DNA of 64,000 nt from contig CAVOUJ010000013.1 in NCBI GenBank assembly GCA_963699535.1, forward strand, positions 62,001 through 126,000. Reading direction: 5' to 3'. A program made the translations under genes and the position numbers. The DNA comes from VBDM01 sp963699535 (GTDB lineage Bacteria; Pseudomonadota; Gammaproteobacteria; Burkholderiales; SG8-39). The notes under the pieces were generated by a model that did no database searches, was not told the DNA's origin, and saw only the letters and a list, made by a program, of their open reading frames with translations. This document shows, piece after piece, positions 24,584-33,849 of this stretch. The stretch's first letter is position 1, and each line of letters begins with the position of its first letter.

Positions 24584-25996
24584 TCAGTTCTTCGGAGCGG
24601 GCACAGCAGGACTCTGTGCCGTAGCGAGCGGCAGGCCTTTCAGCAGTTTCAGCGCCTCCTGGAACTGGAAGTCCTTCTCGGAGGCGAATTCGAGCGGCGC
24701 CGGCGGCTTGTCTTCGCCGGTCTCAGGGGCGGCGGGTTTGACGGTGGTTCGCTGCGCCTTCTCGGCCTTGCTCGCCTTCTCCTGCTCGTTCGTGAGGTGC
24801 TTCTCCAGATCGGCCTCGCGCAGCCGTCCGGTGGTCGGCGAGGTGGGATCCTCCACCACGATGTCGGGCGTGATGCCCTTTGCCTGAATCGAGCGCCCGC
24901 TTGGCGTGTAATAGCGCGCGGTGGTGAGCTTGATCGCCGTGTTGTTTCCGAGCGGCAGGATCGTCTGCACCGAGCCCTTGCCGAAAGTGGCCGTGCCCAT
25001 CAGCGTGGCGCGCTTGTGGTCCTGCAACGCACCCGCCACGATCTCGGAAGCCGAGGCCGAGCCGGCGTTGACGAGCACCACCATCGGCACGGTCTTCACC
25101 CCCGCGGGCAGGTTCCTGAGGTAATCACTGCGGCTGCCCCGCAGGTAGTCCTCGGGTGCGGCGATGAACTTGCGCTTGGCGTCCTCGGTGCGTCCGTCGG
25201 TCGACACGACCGCCGCCCGCGGCGGAAGGAACGCGGAAGCGATGCCCACCGCGCCGTTGAGGAGCCCGCCCGGGTCGTTCCGCAGATCGAGGATGAGGCC
25301 TTTCAGCGGCCCGCTCTTGTATAGCCCCTCGAGATGCTTCACCAGATTTTCGCCCGTGTGCTCCTGGAACTGGGAGACGCGAACCCAGCCGTAGCCGGGC
25401 TCGATCAGCTTGGATTTCACGCTCTGCACGCGGATGATGTCGCGAGTGAGCGTGACCTCGAAGGGCTTCGTCTCGCCCTTGCGCATGATCGTAAGGCGGA
25501 TAGTCGTTTTCGGCTTGCCGCGCATGCGCTTGACTGCGTCGTTCAGAGTCATCCCCTTCACCGAGGCATCGTCGATCTTGATGATGAAGTCCCCGGGTTT
25601 CAGTCCCGCGCGGAAGGCCGGCGTATCCTCGATGGGAGACACCACCTTGACAAAACCGTCCTCCATTCCGACCTCTATGCCCAGGCCGCCGAATTCACCT
25701 TGCGTCCCGACCTGCAGCTCGCGGAAAGCGTCCTGGTCCAGATAGGCCGAGTGCGGGTCGAGCCCGGTGAGCATTCCGCTAATCGCTTCGGTGATGAGCT
25801 TCTTGTCCTCGACCGGCTCGACGTAGCTCGACTTGATCGCCCCGAACACCTCGGCAAAGGCGCGCAGCTCGTCCACCGGCAGCGGAAAGCGCGCCGCCTC
25901 GCGCTGGGCTACGGCGGAGAAGTTGAGGCTGAGCAGGATTCCCGCCAGCACACCGACCAGCACCAGGCCGGCCTGTCTTATCTTCGTTTTCATCAT
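24584..25996 (-). CDS. ctpA: Carboxy-terminal processing protease, S41 family
   Basis: Periplasmic serine protease that trims or degrades envelope proteins from the C-terminus. The 470-residue protein has a signal/anchor (AGLVLVGVLAGILLSLNF), a PDZ domain (about 95-180) and the S41 core. The catalytic Ser is in NAGSASASEIVAGAL and the Lys in GTATFGKGSVQT. The tail is Lys/Pro/Glu-rich. The EnvC-like gene lies just upstream in the same direction, as in related genomes, hinting at shared peptidoglycan functions. Confidence 0.94.
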   Translation of the reverse strand: MMKTKIRQAGLVLVGVLAGILLSLNFSAVAQREAARFPLPVDELRAFAEVFGAIKSSYVEPVEDKKLITEAISGMLTGLDPHSAYLDQDAFRELQVGTQGEFGGLGIEVGMEDGFVKVVSPIEDTPAFRAGLKPGDFIIKIDDASVKGMTLNDAVKRMRGKPKTTIRLTIMRKGETKPFEVTLTRDIIRVQSVKSKLIEPGYGWVRVSQFQEHTGENLVKHLEGLYKSGPLKGLILDLRNDPGGLLNGAVGIASAFLPPRAAVVSTDGRTEDAKRKFIAAPEDYLRGSRSDYLRNLPAGVKTVPMVVLVNAGSASASEIVAGALQDHKRATLMGTATFGKGSVQTILPLGNNTAIKLTTARYYTPSGRSIQAKGITPDIVVEDPTSPTTGRLREADLEKHLTNEQEKASKAEKAQRTTVKPAAPETGEDKPPAPLEFASEKDFQFQEALKLLKGLPLATAQSPAVPAPKN

Positions 25997-26035
25997 GTCT
26001 TTCCTAGACGATGGCGCGATGGCGAACTCACCATG

Positions 26036-27208
26036 CTACCTGAGCGACACCCAGCCCATCGGATCGAAAGCTTTCCCTTCGTGACGGATTTCAAAGTATA
26101 AACCCGATTCCCTGCTGCCGCCGCTCGCTCCGACGATCGCGACTGCGTCCCCGGCGCGTACTACATCCCCCACCTGTTTGAGCAGCGCCTCGTTGTTGCC
26201 GTAGATCGTGAGATAGGACCTGCCGTGGTCGACGATGAGCAGGTTGCCGAAGCCGCGCAACCAGTCGGAAAAGACGACCCGGCCCGGCGCGACGGCACGT
26301 ACTTCCTGCCCCGAAGGTGAACGGATGAACAGACCCTTCGACGGAGGTCCCCCGCCGGACCGTTTGGCACCGAAACGCTCGGCGAGTTCCCCTTTGATGG
26401 GCAGCCGGAGGCCGCGCTTGAGCCCCGCAGGCTTGTCTTCGGCGCCGCCGGGTTCAGGGACTGTGTCGTTTCGAACGAGCGGGGTCGAGGCGATCACTCG
26501 GCCCAGTTCCTCGACTAGGTGCGCCATCCGGGATTCGTCGCGCTGGAGCTGCGTGACCTGCAGGCGCTGCGCCTTCAGCTCCTTCGACACGCGCTCGAAG
26601 ACCCGGCGCCTCTCCGCCTGTTGGGCGATGAGCGCGCTTCGCTCTTTTCGCTGCGCCGACTCGATCGCCGCGAGCTCGGCGTTCTTTTCCCGGGCGAGCA
26701 CCTCGAGTTCCTTCAGGCTGGCGAGGCTGGCGCGCAGCTCGCCGATCATTTGCGCCTGTGCACGCGAGATGTAGGCGTAGTAGTGCAGCTCGCGTGCGAT
26801 GCTTCCTGGGTCCTCGCCCGACAAAAGGAGTTTCACCTGGCCGATCTCGCCTTCGAGATGGCGCAGGCCGAGCAGCTTTCCGAGACTTTCCTGGCGCGAG
26901 GCGATCTCGGCCTCGAGGGAGCGGCTCCGCCGAGCGAGCGTCTTGAGCTCGCTTTGCGCGGCCGAGCGTCTGCCTCCCAGCGCCCGCAGCGCGCGGTTGG
27001 CCTCGGAAATGGCGCGCTCGGAGTCGCGCAGCTGGTCGCGCGCCTCGGTGCGGTTGCCTTCGCCTTCGGCGATCTTCGTGCGCAATGCCTCGATGCGCGA
27101 ACGCAGCGCCTCGAGCTGCTGTTTCTCCTTCCCCGATTGCGCGACCGCCAGGACCGGGGCAAGCAGCAGCGCAGCCCAAAACCGATGCCGCCGTCGAGGC
27201 GGATTCAA
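26036..27208 (-). CDS. envC: EnvC-like murein hydrolase activator (degenerate M23 domain)
   Basis: A 390-residue periplasmic protein: signal peptide, long coiled coil (about 25-240), then a LytM/M23 domain. The zinc ligands are lost: the final HxH is LYFEIRH, and the first-site motif is GLFIRSPSG instead of G-H-x-G-I-D-like. It should therefore activate amidases rather than cut peptidoglycan. In E. coli EnvC is recruited by FtsEX, and ftsE and ftsX are in this window. It overlaps the gpmA stop by 4 nt and so is translated with it. Confidence 0.88.
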   Translation of the reverse strand: MNPPRRRHRFWAALLLAPVLAVAQSGKEKQQLEALRSRIEALRTKIAEGEGNRTEARDQLRDSERAISEANRALRALGGRRSAAQSELKTLARRSRSLEAEIASRQESLGKLLGLRHLEGEIGQVKLLLSGEDPGSIARELHYYAYISRAQAQMIGELRASLASLKELEVLAREKNAELAAIESAQRKERSALIAQQAERRRVFERVSKELKAQRLQVTQLQRDESRMAHLVEELGRVIASTPLVRNDTVPEPGGAEDKPAGLKRGLRLPIKGELAERFGAKRSGGGPPSKGLFIRSPSGQEVRAVAPGRVVFSDWLRGFGNLLIVDHGRSYLTIYGNNEALLKQVGDVVRAGDAVAIVGASGGSRESGLYFEIRHEGKAFDPMGWVSLR

Positions 27209-27954
27209 GTCCGTGCCTTGGCCTGTTCGGCGACGGCCCGCGCGCGGGATTCCGCCTCCGCCGCATCACCAAGATAGTAGTGCCGCAACGGCTTCAATTG
27301 GGAATCCAGCTCGTAGACCAGCGGAATTCCCGTGGGAATGTTCAGGTCGATGATTTCCCTGTCGCCGATACCGTCGAGATACTTGACGAGCGCGCGCAGG
27401 CTGTTGCCGTGCGCGGCGAGGATGACCCGCTTGCCGCGGCGCACCTCCGGCGCGATGATGTCGCTCCAGTACGGCAGGAACCGCGAGACCGTGTCCTTCA
27501 GGCACTCGGTCAGCGGTACCTCCGATTCCGCGAGGCCGGCGTAGCGAGGGTCGCCTCCCGGATACCGGGGATCGCGACGCTCCAGGGCGGGCGGCGGGAC
27601 GTCATAGCTTCGGCGCCACAGGAGCACCTGCTCCTCGCCGAACTTCGCCGCCGTCTCGGCCTTGTTCAGACCCTGGAGCGCGCCGTAGTGGCGCTCGTTC
27701 AGGCGCCAGGAGTGGTGCACCGGAATCCACATCAGGTCCATCGTCTCGAGCGCGAGCCAGAGCGTCTTGATGGCGCGCTTGAGCACCGATGTGTACGCGC
27801 AATCGAACTCGAAACCCGCTGCCTTGAGCATCTCCCCCGCGCGCTTGGCTTCCACTTCGCCGCGCGGGCTGAGGTCGACGTCGGTCCAGCCGGTGAACCG
27901 GTTTTCCTTGTTCCACACCGATTCGCCGTGACGAAGGAGTACGATCTTGTGCAT
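27205..27954 (-). CDS. gpmA: 2,3-bisphosphoglycerate-dependent phosphoglycerate mutase
   Basis: Interconverts 3- and 2-phosphoglycerate in glycolysis. The 249-residue protein has the phosphohistidine motif LLRHGES (His ~8), NRFTGWTDVDLSPRG, the substrate loop ERHYGALQGLNK and the second His in LAAHGNSLRALVKYL. All are typical of dPGM. Divergent from the rhodanese operon across an 86-nt gap. Confidence 0.96.
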   Translation of the reverse strand: MHKIVLLRHGESVWNKENRFTGWTDVDLSPRGEVEAKRAGEMLKAAGFEFDCAYTSVLKRAIKTLWLALETMDLMWIPVHHSWRLNERHYGALQGLNKAETAAKFGEEQVLLWRRSYDVPPPALERRDPRYPGGDPRYAGLAESEVPLTECLKDTVSRFLPYWSDIIAPEVRRGKRVILAAHGNSLRALVKYLDGIGDREIIDLNIPTGIPLVYELDSQLKPLRHYYLGDAAEAESRARAVAEQAKART

Positions 27955-27973
27955 GAGCGTTGAGAAGAAGCGT

Positions 27974-28003
27974 TTCGCGCCGCAGGGAAAGCATTTTATA
28001 ATG
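27974..28003 (+). promoter_or_regulatory. Predicted promoter of the rhodanese-grxC-secB operon
   Basis: A perfect TATAAT (27998-28003) lies 38 nt before the rhodanese start, with a weak TTTCGC -35 at 18-nt spacing. Confidence 0.55.
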
Positions 28004-28040
28004 AGCAGGCCGCAATGCGTGAATTCCTCGAGGTCGTGAC

Positions 28041-28466
28041 ATGCAGGAAGTCAACCTGTTCAAATTCGTCAGCGAAAACATTCTTCTCATCGCGGTGGCA
28101 TTCGTAAGCGGCGGCATGCTGATCTGGCCGGCGGTGCGTCGCAGCACGGCGGGGCCTTCTATTTCGACGTTGCAGGCGACCTTGCTGATCAACCAGCAGA
28201 ACGCCGTCGTGCTGGATGTGCGTGATGCAAGCGAGTACGCATCAGGGCACGTCATCAACTCCCGCAACATCCCGCTCGGTGAGCTTGACGCGCGCGCGGC
28301 CGAACTGGAGAAACACAAGGCGAAACCCGTGATCGTCGTGTGCGACACCGGCAACCGTTCGGGCAAGGCGGCACCGGTGCTGCGCAAGCTGGGCATCAAG
28401 GAAGTGTTCTCGCTGAGCGGCGGGATAGGGGCATGGCGCCAGGCGGGTCTCCCGCTGGAGAAGTAG
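28041..28466 (+). CDS. Membrane-anchored rhodanese-like protein
   Basis: A 141-residue protein: N-terminal transmembrane helix (NILLIAVAFVSGGMLIWPAV), then a rhodanese domain with active-site loop CDTGNRSG (Cys ~105). Probable sulphurtransferase or persulphide carrier at the membrane. It is the first gene of a tight run with grxC and secB, one nucleotide step apart, an order conserved in betaproteobacteria. Confidence 0.9.
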   Translation: MQEVNLFKFVSENILLIAVAFVSGGMLIWPAVRRSTAGPSISTLQATLLINQQNAVVLDVRDASEYASGHVINSRNIPLGELDARAAELEKHKAKPVIVVCDTGNRSGKAAPVLRKLGIKEVFSLSGGIGAWRQAGLPLEK

Positions 28467-28724
28467 ATGGCCAAAGTTCGAATGTACTCGACCGCGGTCT
28501 GCCCGTATTGCGTGCGCGCGGAGATGCTACTGAAGGCGAAGGGCGTCACAGAGATCGAGAAGATCAGGGTCGATCTCGATCCGAGCCAGCGCGTGGAAAT
28601 GATGCACAAGACCGGACGCCGCACCGTGCCGCAGATCTATATCGACGATGCGCACGTGGGCGGTTTTGACGACCTTGCAGCACTCGAGCATGCGGGCAAG
28701 CTCGATTCGTTGCTGGCATGCTAG
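28467..28724 (+). CDS. grxC: Glutaredoxin 3
   Basis: An 85-residue dithiol glutaredoxin that reduces disulphides and mixed disulphides with glutathione. Active site CPYC (residues 12-15), cis-Pro TVPQIYID and GGFDDL glutathione-binding motif are intact. It starts immediately after the rhodanese stop. Confidence 0.95.
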   Translation: MAKVRMYSTAVCPYCVRAEMLLKAKGVTEIEKIRVDLDPSQRVEMMHKTGRRTVPQIYIDDAHVGGFDDLAALEHAGKLDSLLAC

Positions 28725-28750
28725 CGGCCTTTCTCCCCACCGGAGCCCCA

Positions 28751-29218
28751 ATGAGCGAAGTGCAGCAACCGGTTTTTAGCATTGAAAAGATCTACGTTAA
28801 GGATCTCTCGATCGAGGTCCCGGGTGGGCCGCAGACGTTCATGCAGTCGGAGCAGCCACAGCTTGAAATCCAGATCACACATCAGGCGGAGCGCGTGAAT
28901 GAAGTGTTGTTCGAGGCCACGCTTGTCGTCACGGTTACGGCAAAGTTGAGCGATAAAACCGCATTCTTGATCGAAGTATCGCAAGCCGGTGTGTTCCAGA
29001 TCCGCAACGTCGTGGAGGCGGATCTCGCGCCCATCCTGGGGATCGCCTGCCCGAACGTGCTGTTCCCGTATGCGCGCGAAACGGTTTCCGACTTGATCGG
29101 CCGTGCGGGTTTTCCTCCCGTTCTGCTCGCGCACGTCAACTTCGAGGCGCTGTTTCAGCAGCGCATGGCCCAGTCCGCCGCACCGGCCGACGGCTCACGC
29201 ATCGAGATCACCCACTGA
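28751..29218 (+). CDS. secB: Protein-export chaperone SecB
   Basis: Tetrameric chaperone that keeps preproteins unfolded and hands them to SecA. The 155-residue product begins MSEVQQPVFSIEKIYVKDLS; an ATG 33 nt upstream lies within grxC and is not favoured. LPxx-type conserved segments include EVSQAGVFQI and ACPNVLFPYARETVSDL. Part of the rhodanese-grxC-secB-gpsA cluster. Confidence 0.96.
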   Translation: MSEVQQPVFSIEKIYVKDLSIEVPGGPQTFMQSEQPQLEIQITHQAERVNEVLFEATLVVTVTAKLSDKTAFLIEVSQAGVFQIRNVVEADLAPILGIACPNVLFPYARETVSDLIGRAGFPPVLLAHVNFEALFQQRMAQSAAPADGSRIEITH

Positions 29219-29652
29219 TGCGTGCCCTCGCGGTTCCGGTCTTGCTTGCGCTCACATGGCCGGCGGTGGCGGCCGAGTTCCGCTCGATCGCCGAGAACGG
29301 CACACTGATGTACGACGCGCCCTCGGTTCGGTCCAAGAAACTCTTCGTTGCGAGCCGTCTCTACCCGGTGGAAATCGTGATCAATATCGACACTTGGGCC
29401 AAAGTGCGGGATCCTTCGGGCGAACTTGCCTGGGTGGAAAAGAAGGCCCTTTCGGAAAAGCGCACCGTAATCGTCACTGCGGCCGTCGCCGAAGCGAGGC
29501 AGACCGCGAGCGACCAGGCTGCGCTGGTTTTCCAGGCGCAGCAGGGCGTAGCCCTCGACGTCGCCGAGCCGCCGTCAGGCGGCTGGATCAGGGTGCGCCA
29601 CGCCGACGGCGCAACAGGCTACGTTCGCGTGAATCAAGTCTGGGGCATCTAG
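29218..29652 (+). CDS. Secreted SH3-domain protein
   Basis: A 144-residue protein with a signal peptide (ALAVPVLLALTWPAVAAE) and two bacterial SH3-like segments (GTLMYDAPSVRSKKLFVASR with WAKVRDPSGELAWV; GGWIRVRHADGATGYVRVNQVWG). Probably periplasmic and cell-wall associated; function unknown. Overlaps the secB stop by one base and is followed by gpsA after 13 nt. Confidence 0.82.
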   Translation: MRALAVPVLLALTWPAVAAEFRSIAENGTLMYDAPSVRSKKLFVASRLYPVEIVINIDTWAKVRDPSGELAWVEKKALSEKRTVIVTAAVAEARQTASDQAALVFQAQQGVALDVAEPPSGGWIRVRHADGATGYVRVNQVWGI

Positions 29653-29665
29653 CCTCGGATTCCCC

Positions 29666-30646
29666 ATGAAGATTGCAATCCTCGGCGCAGGGGCCTGGGG
29701 CACGGCGCTCGCGGTTGCGCTCGCCGGCCGGCATCGAATCACGCTTTGGGCCCGGGACCCGTCGCTGGTTTCCGCCATCAAGTCGAGCCGGCGCAATGCA
29801 CGCTATCTCCCCGAAGTTCCGCTTCCCGATTCGGTGACCGTGACCGGGGAGTTTCCGCTCGCTCAGAGCGAGGCGGTCCTGATTGCCACGCCGACTTCGG
29901 CGCTGCGCGAAATGCTCGAGCTCGTGCGCGCGTCGAAGTCAGAGCAACCGCTTGTCTGGGCCTGCAAAGGCTTCGAGAAGGAGAGCAACAAGCTGCCGCA
30001 CCAGGTTGCGGCGGAGGTCCTGTCAAAAGGCGCGAACCTCGGCGCCTTGTCCGGGCCGAGCTTTGCGCTGGAAGTGGCGCAAGGGCGTCCCACGGCGCTC
30101 ACCCTCGCGGCGGCCGACGCGGAGTTCGCGAAGCGCATGGCGCGCGAGCTGCACCAGCCCGCGCTCCGGGTCTATTTCAGCAACGACGTCATGGGGGTCG
30201 AACTCGCCGGGGCCGTGAAAAACGTGATGGCGATCGCCGCCGGGATCGGCGACGGGCTGGAGCTCGGGTTGAACGCACGGGCGGCGCTGATCACCCGGGG
30301 CCTGGCCGAGCTGACGCGGCTCGGCGTGGCGCTGGGCGGCCGGACCGAGACCTTCATGGGTTTGGCGGGAGCGGGGGACCTCATCCTCACCTGCACCGGC
30401 AATCTGTCGCGCAACCGGCGCGTGGGATTGCTGCTCGCAAAGGGCGAGCCGCTCACTGCGATCCTCAAACAGCTCGGGCACGTTGCGGAAGGCGTGCATT
30501 CCGCAAGGGCGGTCGAGGCGCTCGCGGCCGAAAAGCGCGTGGAGATGCCGATCACCCGGGCGGTTTGCGCGGTGCTGTTTCGCGGTGCGTCGCCGCGCGA
30601 GGCCGTGCAGCAACTGCTTGCGCGCGATCCGAGAGAGGAAGCCTGA
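29666..30646 (+). CDS. gpsA: Glycerol-3-phosphate dehydrogenase (NAD(P)+)
   Basis: Makes sn-glycerol-3-phosphate for phospholipids from dihydroxyacetone phosphate. The 326-residue enzyme shows the N-terminal Rossmann ILGAGAWGTALAVALA, SGPSFALEVAQGRPTA, catalytic Lys region ELAGAVKNVMAIAAG and GLAGAGDLILTCTG. All are intact. In many betaproteobacteria gpsA is followed by trmL and comF; here about 3.4 kb of unrelated genes intervene before comF and trmL is absent. Confidence 0.96.
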   Translation: MKIAILGAGAWGTALAVALAGRHRITLWARDPSLVSAIKSSRRNARYLPEVPLPDSVTVTGEFPLAQSEAVLIATPTSALREMLELVRASKSEQPLVWACKGFEKESNKLPHQVAAEVLSKGANLGALSGPSFALEVAQGRPTALTLAAADAEFAKRMARELHQPALRVYFSNDVMGVELAGAVKNVMAIAAGIGDGLELGLNARAALITRGLAELTRLGVALGGRTETFMGLAGAGDLILTCTGNLSRNRRVGLLLAKGEPLTAILKQLGHVAEGVHSARAVEALAAEKRVEMPITRAVCAVLFRGASPREAVQQLLARDPREEA

Positions 30647-30666
30647 GCCACTAGCATTTGAGGTGA

Positions 30667-30698
30667 GGGGCAGTCACTGGTTTGCCCGTGACTGCCCC
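30667..30698. terminator. Hairpin after gpsA
   Basis: GGGGCAGTCAC and GTGACTGCCCC form a perfect 11-bp stem with a 10-nt loop, 20 nt after the gpsA stop. There is no T-run, so termination is likely but unproven. It marks the left edge of the accessory stretch. Confidence 0.55.
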
Positions 30699-30736
30699 GC
30701 GTGAGCGAACGGGTAGGCGCCATGTTCCGCGAATTG

Positions 30737-31273
30737 CTATTTCTTAGGCTCTTCCGTCGCAGAGATGAGTTCACCTTCAAGGATGAAGTTTCGGTCTAGC
30801 GGTGATGACGCGGGTTTGATGTGAAGAGTGCCCGCACCCTGCAATCCCTTGAGCTTTCCGGTGCTGCCGACGACCTCCCAGGCGCCATTGTCGAGAAGCA
30901 TCGGTTTGCCGTCGGCGCCGCGCACGAATACACCGCGAACGACCCATTTCACGTAAGCAATGTCGCCTTGCGGAAGGGTGAAGACAAGATAGCCGTGGGG
31001 ATCAGCGCCAATTCCCGGCTGTATGTCGTGTATTCCGTATTCAGTCACTGCTGCCCCCGAAAGGACGCCTTGCCCCGTTGCCTTCCCTTCGCGCTGCGTC
31101 ATCGCTACGAAGTGCTTGCTGCCATCCGCGAAGTCCAGGCGTATTGTGTCTTTCGGCGATACGACTGCCTCGATCTTTACAGGAGCCGCATTGACCAACG
31201 TGGTCGCTGCCCCCAATACGGTTGGGACGGTGACCGCGATACAGAACGCGAGCCGCACACTGTTTGTTCTCAT
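30737..31273 (-). CDS. Secreted hypothetical protein, beta-rich
   Basis: A 178-residue protein I do not recognise. It has a signal peptide (about residues 1-30, ending near LVNAA) and a beta-strand-rich body with repeated Gly turns (GVLSGAAVTEYGIHDIQPG; WEVVGSTGKLKGLQGAGTLH) that could form a small barrel like DUF3224 or allene-oxide-cyclase-type proteins. It likely acts in the periplasm. Codon use is less GC-biased than in gpsA. The 318-nt gap on its upstream side (31274-31591) shows no other gene. Confidence 0.65.
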   Translation of the reverse strand: MRTNSVRLAFCIAVTVPTVLGAATTLVNAAPVKIEAVVSPKDTIRLDFADGSKHFVAMTQREGKATGQGVLSGAAVTEYGIHDIQPGIGADPHGYLVFTLPQGDIAYVKWVVRGVFVRGADGKPMLLDNGAWEVVGSTGKLKGLQGAGTLHIKPASSPLDRNFILEGELISATEEPKK

Positions 31274-31591
31274 GTTTCGTTCTCCTTGCGATTACGGCAC
31301 AGAAGGCGGTGCCGTGGCGCCTAACTTGAGTTGGACCGCACGATCCTGGGACCGCTGGTGCCGAACTCGTTGCACTGCCTAATTGACACCGCTAAGCTAG
31401 CTGCAGTGGACGTTCGCAGTAACGAGAGAAACCGAAGGAAAACCCGAAAAAACTCCGAAATTTGAAGAGGGCGGGCCGGGGTAAGGGGGTTGCAGTTGCT
31501 TGCGCTGACTGGAACGAGGCTGGTGGTCCGGCGTCTCGTGCGAACGGACTGTGGGCACGACGCGCAAGACAAATCACAGAGGGAATTCGCC

Positions 31592-32043
31592 ATGCACAAT
31601 CTGTCTCGCCGAAACGCGGTTCGCCTAGTTCTCCTGGTCGCCGCCTCCTGGTTTGCAACGCGATACCGTCTGCTGCCGCGGAAGGCGTCCCACTGGCGAT
31701 CAAGGGTTATGACCCGGTCGCCTATTTCACCGTCGGACGCCCGGTGCGCGGGCTGCCGAAGATCGAATATGAATGGGATGAGCACCGCTACCGCTTTTCG
31801 CGCCCGGAGCATCGCGAGCTTTTCAAGGCCGACCCCGTGCGCTACGCGCCGCAGTTCGCAGGTCTCTGTGCCATTTCCCTCAGCCGGGGTGCTATCGTCG
31901 AGGCCAACCCGGAGTATTGGCTGATCAGCGAGGACAAGCTTTATATCTTCGGAGGACCGGCGGGACCGAAACACTTCCAGCAGGACCTTGCGCGAAACAT
32001 CGCCAAGGCGAACGAAAACCGGGTACTCATTCCGAAGCGATAG
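31592..32043 (+). CDS. YHS-domain protein with Tat-like signal, frameshifted
   Basis: The C-terminal part is a YHS-like domain (GYDPVAYFTVGRPVRG, YEWDEHRYRFSRPEHRELF). This fold is found in copper and other metal-associated secreted proteins. A good start at 31592, with GAGGGAA upstream, begins MHNLSRRNAVRLVLLVAASW, a twin-arginine-like signal, but it is out of frame with the domain. Deleting two bases, or adding one, near 31655 joins it to AIPSAAAEG. An alternative uninterrupted start at 31462 yields a non-signal, low-complexity N-terminus and is less likely. In this family the central YHS Cys/His pattern is often changed. Confidence 0.68.
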
Positions 32044-32046
32044 CGG

Positions 32047-33849
32047 TTATTCGTGCGCCTGTGAGAGGCCGGCCTTGCGGAGACCGTCGCGCAAACGTTC
32101 GAGATCGACAGCGTTTAGAAACTTGGTCCCGAACTCCTGTGCGTCGAAGGTCGGATCGATGCGGCGTATCTCCGTCACGATACGCGCGGCGTCCTCGGTT
32201 CGGTTTTGCTGTGCATAGGCGGCCGCCAGCAGGATGCGGCTGGAGTTCGCGCCTGCGGTTTCGCGAAGATTGAGTTCCGTCTGTTCGATCGCCGCGTCGT
32301 AACGCCGTTTCAGATAGTAGGCCAGACCGAGCGCAAAGCGGTCTATCGCATTGAGATCGGGATCGATGCGCTGCGCCTGCTCCAGTGCCTCGATCGCCGC
32401 ATCGGTCTGTCCCAGCCACATCAAGACATTGCCGCGGCCGGCGAGGCTCTGGGCATCGTTTGGATTTATCGCAATGGCGCGCTCGATCTCCGCCTCTGCC
32501 TGCTTGTACCTCTGATGAAAAATATGGATGCGGGCGAGAATGACGCGGGCGCGCACTTCGGAGTGATCGAGGCTCAGCGCCTTGATTGCCAATTCCTCGG
32601 CGCGGCTCAAGTTTGCGGTCGGCGATTCGGCCCAGCCCATCGACACGCCAATGTGATAGGTTTCGGCGAGTCCCGCATAGGCAGCAGCATAGTTCGGGTC
32701 GAGCTCGATGGCGCGTCTAAGCAGGACGCGCGCCTCCACATTGTTTGCGCGCGTCGGGCGCTGCAAGGCGGGCCGCGCACGCAGCACGTAGTCATAGGCT
32801 TCGAGATTTTCGGTCGGCTTTGCGAACACCCGGCGTTGTTCGATTTGCGCCACGCGAATCGCCAGGGCACTGACGATCTGCTTGGTAATGTTGTCTTGCA
32901 ATGCAAACACATCCGCCAGCGCCTCGTCGAAACGGGCAGACCACAGCACCCGTCCCTGCCGCGTGTCGACGAGTTGCGCGCTCACCCGCACGCGGTCGCC
33001 GATCTGGCGCACGCTCCCTTCGACGAGATAGGTGACGGCGAGATCGCGGCCGATCACTTCCGGGCTTGCAGGCTTTCCCCTGTAGGGGAAGACACCGTTC
33101 CACGAGATGACCGTCAGCGCGGAGAACCGACCCAGTGCGTTGATAATATCCTGCGTCAATCCATCTGCGAAATACTCGCGACCCGAATCATCGCTCTGGT
33201 TAACAAGCGGGAGAACGGCGATCGCAGGTTTCGCGATCACGAGGCTCTTGGTTGCGGATCGGTTGCCGTATCCCAGAACGTTCAGAAGTTTCCACTCGCT
33301 CCCAACGCCGCTCCACAGCACTCCTGCAGTAAGCAGAACAGCGAGAGCGAACGAGACGAACAACCCGATGCGCCAACCGGCGGGCGCCATCGTGGAAAAG
33401 GTGGGCGGCGTGCGCGTGGTGACGACTGGCTCCGGCGATGGAACACCATAGCTGGGCGCAGCCGAGACCGACATAGCGTTGGCTAAGGACTGACCAACTA
33501 AGGGAACAACCGACACCTCGGATTCAAATCGATAGCCGCGGCGCGGAATCGTCCTGATAAGGCGCGAGCCGTCGTCTCCAAGGGCCCGCCGCAGCTCGCC
33601 TACGCTCTGCACCAACGCATCGTCCGTGATGACGAGATTCGGCCAGACCGCGGCGAACAGCTCGTCCTTCGAGACGAGTCGGCCGGCATTTTCGATGAGG
33701 TAACGCAGGACCGCGAAAGTCTTAGGCCGTAGTGCAATTTCCTTGCCGTCAAGTATGAGACAGCCGCGATCCAAATCCAGAACATAACGGTCAAATCCCA
33801 GTCGTTTTGCCCCCATCTGCGTGGGAAGGTCGGTATCGCGAGTGGTCAT
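32047..33849 (-). CDS. Membrane-anchored winged-helix regulator with TolB-like and TPR domains
   Basis: About 600 residues. The N-terminal OmpR-type winged helix (LRPKTFAVLRYLIENAGRLVSKDEL; ITDDALVQSVGELRRALGD) is followed by a Pro/Thr linker and one transmembrane helix (IGLFVSFALAVLLTAGVLW, ~165). Next is a TolB/FlgO-like domain (AVLPLVNQSDDSGREYFADGL), then TPR repeats (about 340-560). This is the CadC/ToxR-like layout common near adenylate-cyclase-type signalling genes. Target genes and signal are unknown; the adjacent YHS gene, converging with it, is a candidate. ATG 33849 (MTTRDTD) is preferred to an ATG 45 nt upstream. Confidence 0.82.
   Translation of the reverse strand: MTTRDTDLPTQMGAKRLGFDRYVLDLDRGCLILDGKEIALRPKTFAVLRYLIENAGRLVSKDELFAAVWPNLVITDDALVQSVGELRRALGDDGSRLIRTIPRRGYRFESEVSVVPLVGQSLANAMSVSAAPSYGVPSPEPVVTTRTPPTFSTMAPAGWRIGLFVSFALAVLLTAGVLWSGVGSEWKLLNVLGYGNRSATKSLVIAKPAIAVLPLVNQSDDSGREYFADGLTQDIINALGRFSALTVISWNGVFPYRGKPASPEVIGRDLAVTYLVEGSVRQIGDRVRVSAQLVDTRQGRVLWSARFDEALADVFALQDNITKQIVSALAIRVAQIEQRRVFAKPTENLEAYDYVLRARPALQRPTRANNVEARVLLRRAIELDPNYAAAYAGLAETYHIGVSMGWAESPTANLSRAEELAIKALSLDHSEVRARVILARIHIFHQRYKQAEAEIERAIAINPNDAQSLAGRGNVLMWLGQTDAAIEALEQAQRIDPDLNAIDRFALGLAYYLKRRYDAAIEQTELNLRETAGANSSRILLAAAYAQQNRTEDAARIVTEIRRIDPTFDAQEFGTKFLNAVDLERLRDGLRKAGLSQAHE

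Noticed and set aside
31462..31591. Longer uninterrupted reading of the YHS gene starting at 31462.
   Set aside because: The extra N-terminus is not hydrophobic or family-like, whereas the ATG at 31592 has a good ribosome binding site and a twin-arginine-type signal in the neighbouring frame.
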